From UBA6814 sp040753075 (GTDB lineage Bacteria; Desulfobacterota; Desulfovibrionia; Desulfovibrionales; Desulfovibrionaceae), in contig JBFMHA010000066.1 of NCBI GenBank assembly GCA_040753075.1, forward strand, positions 1 through 20,865: a stretch of DNA of 20,865 nucleotides, read 5' to 3'. Shown here piece after piece: positions 8,239 to 13,746 of this stretch. A program made the translations under genes and the position numbers. The notes under the pieces are model-generated. The model had not been told where the DNA came from and did not search any database. It saw nothing but the letters and a program-made list of their open reading frames with translations. Position 1 is the stretch's first letter; every line of letters begins with the position of its first letter.

Positions 8239-8967
8239 ATGACTGAAGAGCAGCCCTCTGGCCGACAGCCGACGGCCCCGCCCGCCGAAAAGCCTTCCCC
8301 TGCCCCGGCGGCCGACGGCCGTCCGGCCGGACAGGCTCCTCCGGAGCTAGGCGCGCCGGACCAGGCCGCGCCCGCCGGGCAGGCCCCCCCTGCCGAAGAG
8401 GGCGTCCAGGCCCCGTGCCCGAAGGAAGTGAAGGAGAGGATGGTCGAGAAGCAGCTCGACCTGTTGACGAAGCGGCTCAAGTCCATAGACACGTTCCGGC
8501 TCTTCAGCGAAGCGGAGATCAAGGCCCACCTGCTCCCGGCCTGCATCGTGAAGCAGTTCAAGGCCGGCGACGCCATCATCAAGGAAGGCGCCATCGGCAG
8601 CCACGCCTTTTTCATCATCAGCGGCCATGTCAAGGCCGTGAAGCGGGGAGTCTCCCTCTTCCAGATGCAGCGCCGCGGGGACGTGTTCGGGGAGGAGGCC
8701 GTCATCGACGGCTCGCCGGCCCCTGCCGCCGTCATCGCGGTCAAGGACACGACCTGCCTGGCCTTGGCGGCCCGGCTCGTGGGGTCCCTCAAGGACGACA
8801 GCCTGGGGAAGTTCCACAGCATCCTGTACCGGGTCTTCGCCGAGAAACTCGCCGAACGCCTGCGCGAATCCGACGTGATCATAGCAAAGCTCAAGGAGGA
8901 GATCCTCCGGCTGCGAAAGGCCGGGGGCGCAGCGGCTGCGCCCGGGCCTCCTGGCGGAAGGGAATAG
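8239..8967 (+). CDS. Cyclic nucleotide-binding-domain protein without a DNA-binding domain
   Basis: The 242-residue protein has three parts: a Pro/Ala-rich, probably disordered N-terminal tail (about 1-60), a CNB/CAP-effector-like beta-roll (about 84-185), and a charged helix likely to form a coiled coil (about 195-228). The beta-roll shows FKAGDAIIKEGAIGSHAFFI, ISGHVKAV and GDVFGEEAVIDGSPAPAAVI, the last matching the phosphate-binding cassette. The Arg that normally contacts the cyclic phosphate (in PRxA) is Ala161 here, so binding of cAMP or cGMP is doubtful. There is no helix-turn-helix, so it is not a CRP/FNR transcription factor. GGAGA precedes the ATG. It may be a signalling adaptor; function is not known. 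Confidence 0.85.
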   Translation: MTEEQPSGRQPTAPPAEKPSPAPAADGRPAGQAPPELGAPDQAAPAGQAPPAEEGVQAPCPKEVKERMVEKQLDLLTKRLKSIDTFRLFSEAEIKAHLLPACIVKQFKAGDAIIKEGAIGSHAFFIISGHVKAVKRGVSLFQMQRRGDVFGEEAVIDGSPAPAAVIAVKDTTCLALAARLVGSLKDDSLGKFHSILYRVFAEKLAERLRESDVIIAKLKEEILRLRKAGGAAAAPGPPGGRE

Positions 8968-9084
8968 GAAAGGCCCCGGGCGGCTGTCGGCTCGGGGTCG
9001 ACGGGAGGGCGCGCCCGGCGCAATGCGGCTGCGGCGATGCCCGTGACTGGCGTGAACGGCGGAGCGGATCGGGAGAATGCGGGG

Positions 9085-9531
9085 ATGTCGAGAGCGAAAG
9101 GCCCCAACGAAGCCTACCAGACCCTTGTGGCCAGGACCTGCGCCAAGCTCAAGACCTGGCGGTTCTCCGAGATCAGGATGAAGCACGCCCCCGAGGGGCG
9201 CGGGCCGGTGGCGATCCGTGGCCAGGTTCCGGACCTGACCGGGGTCCTGGAGGAAACCCTCTACATTTTCGGGGTGGAAACCCGGGGGTCCCTGGGCGGC
9301 GACGCCGCCCATGCCCGGATGGCCGCCTTTTCCCAATACGCCGTCGAGAAGCGGGCGGTTTTTGTCCTGGTGGTTCCCGGGGAGCTGGAGGACGCCGCCT
9401 ACCAGACCGTCCGCCTCCTGGGCCTGCCCAATACGGTTGTCTATCCCGTTCCCCAGTGGCCGGCCTCCAGGTCCGATTCGACCTCGGCCCAGAGACCGGC
9501 GCCCTTCGCGCTGCGGCGCAAGCCGAGCTGA
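9085..9531 (+). CDS. Conserved-looking small protein, possible PD-(D/E)XK-like fold
   Basis: This is a 148-residue soluble protein with consistent GC-rich third positions. The pattern is an N-terminal helix (YQTLVARTCAKLKTWRFSEI), then QVPDLTG (Asp50), then the strand LYIFGVET (Glu65), a helix (AFSQYAVEK), a strand (VFVLVVPG) and a final helix/strand with LGLPNTVVYPV. This Asp...Glu order recalls PD-(D/E)XK-fold proteins, but the expected Lys is not evident (GVETR), so activity is uncertain. The tail after about 124 is low-complexity and basic. I chose the ATG at 9085 over an in-frame ATG at 9037 because GGGAGA lies just upstream. It follows the CNB gene by 117 bases on the same strand. I do not recognise a named family. 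Confidence 0.65.
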   Translation: MSRAKGPNEAYQTLVARTCAKLKTWRFSEIRMKHAPEGRGPVAIRGQVPDLTGVLEETLYIFGVETRGSLGGDAAHARMAAFSQYAVEKRAVFVLVVPGELEDAAYQTVRLLGLPNTVVYPVPQWPASRSDSTSAQRPAPFALRRKPS

Positions 9532-9582
9532 CCCGCGGGGAGCCGCGGCAGGACCCGGCCAGGGCGCGGGGCCGCCGGGGAG

Positions 9583-10644
9583 CTACTCGAACACCATGGT
9601 CCGCGGGAAGAACGCGGTCCAGGCGAACCACATGGAGGGGACCGCGATGACCGGGGCGAGGCTCCTGCCGCGCAGGCGGCCCTCGGTGCAGCGGCCGCGC
9701 ACGTCCCAGGTGGAGCGGGTCTCCTGGTCCAGGATGGCCGCGCCCTGCACCGTGAAGTGCAGGGTGTCTCCGTCCAGGGCCGCGGAGTAGACCCGGGCGG
9801 TCTCCAGGTCCGGGTCCCAGAACGCGGCCAGGGGGGTGAGGCCGAAGGGCACGTTGGCGGCCCTGGCCTCGCGCACCGCGTCCAGCACGATGGCCACCGT
9901 GGCCTTTTCCGAGCGCACCCCGAGGATGCGGGCCTTGGCCGGCAGGGAGAGGTTCACGTTGGTCAGGGGGAAGTACGAACCGCCGGTGTCGTAATAGGTT
10001 CCGGGTTTCTGGTAGGAGCCGTAGGGGTCGCGGCCGTAGTCCCGCTTGAACCCGGTCTGGCGGGACAGGACCCGGGCCTGGGGAAAGGCGGCGAAGGCGT
10101 TCCGCCAGGTGGTCCACAGCAGGGGCAGGCCGGCGAGCTCCTGGCCCGCCAGCTTGCCCTTGATGGCGATGCCGGTGTGCTGGATCCAGGTGCTCAGGGT
10201 GGAGCGGTCGTACATGAGCATGACCGAGTTGAGGATCCGGCCGGTGGGGCCGAAGGTGGTGTCGAATACGTCCGCCTTGCCCAGCCAGCAGGCCGCCGCG
10301 CCCGCGAGCGGGCTGTAGGTCACGGACAGCCGGGCGCCGCCCAGGCGCAGGTTGCACACCCCGTGGTGGACCAGGACCTTCTGGGGGAAGACCAGGGGCT
10401 GGCCGTTGTCGGGCGGGTTCTCCAGCACGAACACCGCCTCGGACCGGTCCAGGTACAGGGACGCGTCCGCGGCCGGGATGAACTGGGGGCGGTCCAGGGC
10501 CGGCGGGTTCTCCCGGACCAGGTCGCCGCGGGTGAACTCCTCGTAGATCTTGAGCTGCTCGGGCGAGAACTCCCAGGCCTCCGCGGGCCGCGCCGCGAGC
10601 AGGACGGCCAGGGCCAGGGCGAGAAGGGCCGGGGCTCGGCGCAT
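9583..10644 (-). CDS. Exported DUF3179-family protein
   Basis: The protein has a Sec signal peptide (MRRAPALLALALAVLLAARPAEA, about residues 1-23) followed by a DUF3179 domain that fills the rest of the 353 residues. Family signatures are SVTYSPLAGAA, FGPTGRILNSVMLMYDRSTLSTW, QHTGIAIKGKLAGQEL, LPLLWTTWRNAFAAFP and LSRQTGFKRDYGRDPYGSY. The cysteines of the usual TYCPLC-like motif are Ser and Ala here. The molecular function of DUF3179 is unknown; the protein acts outside the cytoplasm. An ATG at 10653 is in frame, but AAGGA abuts it and is spaced correctly for the ATG at 10644, so I use 10644. It is a single-gene unit behind the peroxiredoxin terminator and convergent with the small plus-strand gene. 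Confidence 0.85.
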   Translation of the reverse strand: MRRAPALLALALAVLLAARPAEAWEFSPEQLKIYEEFTRGDLVRENPPALDRPQFIPAADASLYLDRSEAVFVLENPPDNGQPLVFPQKVLVHHGVCNLRLGGARLSVTYSPLAGAAACWLGKADVFDTTFGPTGRILNSVMLMYDRSTLSTWIQHTGIAIKGKLAGQELAGLPLLWTTWRNAFAAFPQARVLSRQTGFKRDYGRDPYGSYQKPGTYYDTGGSYFPLTNVNLSLPAKARILGVRSEKATVAIVLDAVREARAANVPFGLTPLAAFWDPDLETARVYSAALDGDTLHFTVQGAAILDQETRSTWDVRGRCTEGRLRGRSLAPVIAVPSMWFAWTAFFPRTMVFE

Positions 10645-10673
10645 GGGCTGCATCCTTGGGGTTTCCGGTCACG

Positions 10674-10706
10674 AAAAACGGGCCTCCCGTCGCCGGGAGG
10701 CCCGTT
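10674..10706 (-). terminator. Rho-independent terminator of the peroxiredoxin gene
   Basis: A perfect 13-bp stem pairs 10677-10689 with 10694-10706 around a four-base loop. On the minus strand it is followed by a run of five T (complement of 10678-10674). It lies 28 bases past the peroxiredoxin stop codon. Confidence 0.85.
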
Positions 10707-10733
10707 CCTTGTAGCAGAAGGCGGGACGGGAGG

Positions 10734-11375
10734 CTAGGAATTCAGGGCCTCGTAGACCTTGCCCACCAGCTTCTCGCCGGGGGTGAGGGTCTTGTCCCCG
10801 GGAGTCCATCTGGCCGGGCAGGCCTCGGCCGGGTGGTCCTTGAGGTAGATGTTGGCCTTCATCTTGCGCGCCAGCTCCTCGGCGTTGCGGCCCACGTTGT
10901 AGAAGTTGACCTCCGAGGAGACCAGCACGCCCTCGGGGTTGATGATGAAGGTGCCGCGCAGGGCCAGGCCGGAGGCGCAGTCGTAGACCCCGAAGTAGCG
11001 GGACACCGCGCCGTTGGGGTCGGCGGCCATCTTGTAGCGGACCTTCTCCAGCAGCTTCTCGTCCTGTTTCCAGGCCATGTGCACGAACTTGGTGTCCGTG
11101 GACACGGAGACGACCTCCACGCCCGCGGCGGCCAGCTCCGGGTGCTTCCCGGCCAGGTCGGCCAGTTCGGTGGGGCACACGAAGGTGAAGTCCGCAGGAT
11201 AGAAGAAGAGCACGGTCCATTTGCCGGCCTTCCTGATCTCCTCCAGGCTCACCGTGCCGAAGAAGCCCTCGGTCGGGTCGTAGGTATCCATGGTGAAGTT
11301 CTTCACTTCCCTGCCCACGCGGGCGTGTTCGATGACCGGATGGTGGGCGGGTTTCACGTCGGTTTCGCAGCGCAT
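10734..11375 (-). CDS. 2-Cys peroxiredoxin (AhpC/Prx1 type)
   Basis: This cytosolic thiol peroxidase reduces hydrogen peroxide, alkyl hydroperoxides and possibly peroxynitrite. The 213-residue product has the peroxidatic cysteine in FYPADFTFVCPTEL (Cys67) and the resolving cysteine in AEACPARW (Cys186), so it is a typical 2-Cys enzyme. The N-terminus is longer than in the shortest family members and includes a conserved-looking HARVGREVKNF segment. The ATG at 11375 has AAGGAGA seven bases upstream. It is transcribed alone, with its own promoter, a Fur/PerR-like site upstream and a strong terminator downstream. No AhpF or thioredoxin reductase is adjacent, so the electron donor is encoded elsewhere. 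The name ahpC or prxU would be a choice within the family. Confidence 0.94.
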   Translation of the reverse strand: MRCETDVKPAHHPVIEHARVGREVKNFTMDTYDPTEGFFGTVSLEEIRKAGKWTVLFFYPADFTFVCPTELADLAGKHPELAAAGVEVVSVSTDTKFVHMAWKQDEKLLEKVRYKMAADPNGAVSRYFGVYDCASGLALRGTFIINPEGVLVSSEVNFYNVGRNAEELARKMKANIYLKDHPAEACPARWTPGDKTLTPGEKLVGKVYEALNS

Positions 11376-11417
11376 TGTCGTCTCCTTATGGGTGTTTTTC
11401 GGTTGGTCGGCATAAAA

Positions 11418-11436
11418 GATAATCATATTCATTCCT
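11418..11436. promoter_or_regulatory. Fur/PerR-like operator at the peroxiredoxin promoter
   Basis: GATAATCATATTCATTCCT matches the 19-base classical Fur box at 14 positions by hand count, and overlaps or abuts the -10 box. Peroxide regulation of peroxiredoxin by PerR, a Fur-family repressor, is established in Desulfovibrio, so PerR is the likelier binder. Which Fur-family protein binds cannot be read from the site. Confidence 0.5.
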
Positions 11437-11462
11437 AATAACATGTTTTCACGCTGCGTCAA
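11435..11462 (-). promoter_or_regulatory. Sigma70-type promoter of the peroxiredoxin gene
   Basis: On the minus strand, TTGACG (11462-11457) is 16 bases from TATTAG (11440-11435), in a distinctly AT-rich island. The leader would be about 50 bases and ends in a strong ribosome binding site. Confidence 0.55.
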
Positions 11463-11485
11463 GGAAAAACGGAAAAAGAAGAGGA

Positions 11486-12667
11486 TCAGGAGACGCGCAG
11501 GAGCAGGCCCTTGAGGTAGGACCCTTCGGGAAAGGCCGCGGCCGCCGGGTGGTCCGGGGCCTGGGAGAGGCGGGCCAGGATGAGGGCGTCGCGGCCGGCG
11601 TCCAGGAAGGCGTCGGCCACCACCTTCTGGAACAGGTCCGGCTCCATGAGCCCGGAGCAGGAGAAGGTGAAGAGCAGGCCGCCGGGGGCGAGCAGCCGGG
11701 CGGCCGAGAGGTTCACGTCCTTGTAGCCGCGGCAGGCGCGCTCCAGGGCGGCCTTGGAGTCCGCGAACTTGGGCGGGTCGAGCACCACGAGGTCGAAACG
11801 TTCGCCCGCGTCGCGCAGTTCGCGCAGCTTGGCGAAGGCGTCGGCCTCCAGGTACTGCGCGGGCACGTGCTCCACGTGGTTGAGCGCGGCGTTCCGGCGG
11901 GCCAGGTCCAGGGCCGCGGCCGAGGTCTCCAGGTGGGTGACGCTGGCCGCCCCGCCCAGGGCCGCGGCCACGCCGAAGCCCCCGGTGTAGGCGAAGCAGT
12001 TGAGCACCCGCCGGCCTGCGGCGTGGGCCGCCACCAGCCGGCGGTTGTCGCGCTGGTCCAGGTAGAACCCGGTCTTGTGCCCGGCGCGCACGTCCACCAG
12101 GAAGCGGGCCGGCCCCTCCTCGATCTCCACCAGGTCCGGGGGCTCGACCCCGCGCAGCACGCCGGCGAGCGGGGTGAGGCCCTCCTTCTCCCGGACGTCG
12201 GCGTCGGAGCGCTCGTAGATTCCGGCGCAGCCGGTCAGGTCCAGGAGCGCGTCCGCGATCTCGGCCTTGAACCGCTCCACGCCCGCAGCCAGGAACTGGC
12301 ACACCGCGAAGTCCGCGTAGCGGTCCGCGATGAGCCCGGGCAGGCCGTCGGCCTCCGCCGCCACCAGCCGCCGCGCCGCCGGGGGCGCCCCGGGCAGGTC
12401 GCGGGCGGCCAGGGCGCGCTCCAGGCGGCGGCGGAAGAAGGCCGCGTCGATGGCCTCCTTCTGGTCGAAGGTCCAGATGCGCACCCGGATGTTGGACTCC
12501 GGGGAAAAGGCGCCCCGGCCCAGCCAGCGGCCCTTGGCCGAGACCACGTCCACGGTGTCCCCGGGCCGGGCCCGGCCCTCCAGCCTGGCGACCGCGCCGG
12601 AAAAGACCCACGGATGGCGGCGCAGCAGGGACTTCTCACGTCCCGGGGCGATGACGATCTCGGCCAT
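11486..12667 (-). CDS. rlmI: Class I SAM-dependent 23S rRNA (cytosine-5) methyltransferase, RlmI type
   Basis: This enzyme transfers a methyl group from SAM to C5 of a cytosine in 23S rRNA (C1962 in E. coli for RlmI). The 393-residue protein has an N-terminal PUA domain (about 1-75, HPWVFSGAVARLEG), a linker domain and a Rossmann-like methyltransferase domain from about 185. Key motifs are the SAM-binding NCFAYTGGFGVAAALGG (223-239), acidic LETS (247-250), VVLDPPKFA (294-302) and TFSCSGLM with the catalytic cysteine at 337. The ATG at 12667 lacks a strong Shine-Dalgarno sequence. It is divergent from the zraP-like gene, and the enhancer-like repeats of that gene begin only about 45 bases upstream of it. 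Related YccW-like proteins can have other target bases, so the exact site is inferred. Confidence 0.9.
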   Translation of the reverse strand: MAEIVIAPGREKSLLRRHPWVFSGAVARLEGRARPGDTVDVVSAKGRWLGRGAFSPESNIRVRIWTFDQKEAIDAAFFRRRLERALAARDLPGAPPAARRLVAAEADGLPGLIADRYADFAVCQFLAAGVERFKAEIADALLDLTGCAGIYERSDADVREKEGLTPLAGVLRGVEPPDLVEIEEGPARFLVDVRAGHKTGFYLDQRDNRRLVAAHAAGRRVLNCFAYTGGFGVAAALGGAASVTHLETSAAALDLARRNAALNHVEHVPAQYLEADAFAKLRELRDAGERFDLVVLDPPKFADSKAALERACRGYKDVNLSAARLLAPGGLLFTFSCSGLMEPDLFQKVVADAFLDAGRDALILARLSQAPDHPAAAAFPEGSYLKGLLLRVS

Positions 12668-12710
12668 GGGCGGGGCCTAGCGCATTTCCGGGATGTCGGC
12701 AATGCGGGAC

Positions 12711-12762
12711 ATGTGCAATCCCTTGCACCGTGTGCAGGCGTTTCTGTGCACGGGCTGCACCT
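12711..12762. promoter_or_regulatory. Predicted enhancer sites of the ZraR-like activator upstream of zraP
   Basis: Inverted repeats with a TGCAC core cluster here: GTGCAA (12713-12718) with TTGCAC (12723-12728); TGCAC (12724-12728) with GTGCA (12732-12736); and GTGCA (12746-12750) with TGCAC (12756-12760). They lie about 65-115 bases upstream of a sigma54 promoter, the usual place for an enhancer-binding protein. The first has the form ATGTGCAA-N4-TTGCACCG, matching a site upstream of the kinase gene. Confidence 0.6.
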
Positions 12763-12824
12763 CCAGGGTCGCGGCGGGGTGGGATGTTTTTGATAATTGC
12801 TCGAAATTCCGTGGTTTTGTTGTT

Positions 12825-12840
12825 TGGCACGGCGTATGCT
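12825..12840 (+). promoter_or_regulatory. Sigma54 promoter of the zraP-like gene
   Basis: TGGCAC (12825-12830), five bases, then ATGCT (12836-12840) matches the -24/-12 consensus TGGCAC-N5-TTGCT at all but one position. Transcription should start near 12852, giving a leader of about 46 bases with AAGGAGA before the ATG at 12898. Confidence 0.8.
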
Positions 12841-12897
12841 TTAGTCAGGGCGAACGGGGAACACGTCCCTGTCCAAATACGCCAAGGAGATAGACCC

Positions 12898-13425
12898 ATG
12901 AAGACCAGAACCCTCCTCACCTCCCTCGCCGTGGCGGCCCTGCTGGCCGCGTCCGCGACAGCCTTCGCCGGCCCCGGCTACGGCCCCGGCCCCGGCCGCG
13001 GCGGCTTCGGCTGCCCGGCGGGCTACGGCTACGGCGCCGAACTCACCGAGGAGCAGCAGGCCGCGCTCAAGACCGCCTATGCGGAGTTCGCCAAGAAGGC
13101 CGCGGCGGTGGGCCAGGACCTTTACGCCAAGAACCTGGAGCTGGAGGCCGAACTGGCCAAGGCCGCTCCCGACGCCAAGAAGGTCGCCGCCCTGACCAAG
13201 GAGGCCAACGACCTGCGCGGCGCGATCTTCGCCGAGCAGACCGCCTTCCGGGCCAAGCTGGCCAAGGACTTCGGCATCCGCGGCGGCGGCGCCGGCTGCG
13301 GCGGGTTCGCCGGCGCCGGCTGCGGCGGCGGCCGCGGCATGATGGGCGGCATGATGGGCCGCGGCTTCGGCCCCGGCAACTGCCCGGCCTGGGGCGCGCC
13401 CGACGCTGACGACAAGGCCAACTAG
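12898..13425 (+). CDS. ZraP-like periplasmic metal-sensing/chaperone protein
   Basis: This 175-residue protein has a clear signal peptide (MKTRTLLTSLAVAALLAA... cleaved after AFA near residue 24). The mature part opens with a Gly/Pro/Tyr-rich stretch, then has a helical-hairpin core (about 48-125, ELTEEQQAALKTAYAEFAKK ... LRGAIFAEQTAFRAKLAK) typical of the CpxP/ZraP/Spy-like heavy-metal-sensor family. It ends in a Gly/Met/Cys-rich tail with Cys134, Cys142, Cys162 and GMMGGMMGRG. In E. coli, ZraP binds zinc in the periplasm, acts as a chaperone and damps ZraSR signalling. The kinase and regulator genes immediately downstream and the sigma54 promoter upstream support the same role. The metal is not proved; the Met/Cys tail could suit zinc, copper or another soft metal. 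Confidence 0.85.
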   Translation: MKTRTLLTSLAVAALLAASATAFAGPGYGPGPGRGGFGCPAGYGYGAELTEEQQAALKTAYAEFAKKAAAVGQDLYAKNLELEAELAKAAPDAKKVAALTKEANDLRGAIFAEQTAFRAKLAKDFGIRGGGAGCGGFAGAGCGGGRGMMGGMMGRGFGPGNCPAWGAPDADDKAN

Positions 13426-13455
13426 CGAGAGTTTTCCGCGCCACCCTCCTGAGAC

Positions 13456-13485
13456 GGCCCGGGGTCTTGCCTGGGACCCCGGGCC
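13456..13485 (+). terminator. Hairpin downstream of the zraP-like gene
   Basis: A perfect 11-bp stem pairs GGCCCGGGGTC (13456-13466) with GACCCCGGGCC (13475-13485) around an eight-base loop, 30 bases after the stop codon. No T run follows, so it may be an RNA-stabilising or attenuating hairpin as much as a terminator. Confidence 0.5.
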
Positions 13486-13560
13486 CCAGAAACCGCCTGA
13501 CGGCGAATCCCGCCGCAGGATCACATAGAGCCCCTCCTCAACTGCCTCGCCTCCTGATGC

Positions 13561-13601
13561 GCGTCCCGGCCCGATCCCCCACGGGCCGGGACGCAACCTT
13601 T
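13561..13601 (+). terminator. Strong hairpin, probable terminator between zraP- and zraS-like genes
   Basis: A perfect 13-bp stem pairs GCGTCCCGGCCCG (13561-13573) with CGGGCCGGGACGC (13582-13594) around an eight-base loop, followed by AACCTTT. It should separate the zraP transcript from the kinase transcript, consistent with a second sigma54 promoter downstream. Confidence 0.6.
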
Positions 13602-13617
13602 CCGGGCCGGGGCGCTG

Positions 13618-13671
13618 ATGTGAAAAACCTTGCACATCGCGGCCGGGCGTGCTGTACTCAAATTTGCACAT
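13618..13671. promoter_or_regulatory. Predicted enhancer sites of the ZraR-like activator upstream of zraS
   Basis: ATGTGAAA (13618-13625), four bases, TTGCACAT (13630-13637) is an inverted repeat with one mismatch and the same 8-4-8 layout as the first site at zraP. A second TTGCACAT half-site lies at 13664-13671 with a degenerate partner. Both are about 50-100 bases upstream of the -24 box at 13719. Confidence 0.6.
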
Positions 13672-13718
13672 GTCCCGGCCTCTGGGGCGTTTCTCGCTGA
13701 AATCATGGAATAAAATAT

Positions 13719-13734
13719 TGGCACAAACCCTGCT
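13719..13734 (+). promoter_or_regulatory. Sigma54 promoter of the zraS-like gene
   Basis: TGGCAC (13719-13724), five bases, CTGCT (13730-13734) matches the -24/-12 consensus at all but one position. The predicted start, 12 bases past the GC of the -12 box, is near 13745, right at the ATG (13747). Confidence 0.75.
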
Positions 13735-13746
13735 ACACCACATCGC

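Noticed and set aside
7962..8246. Open frames in the 7917-8238 gap, both strands
   Set aside because: No consistent third-position bias, no ribosome binding site and no recognisable sequence; one overlaps the CNB gene start.
9533..9548. CCGCGG-N4-CCGCGG hairpin between convergent genes as a terminator
   Set aside because: The stem is only six bases with no T run, easily expected by chance at this GC content.
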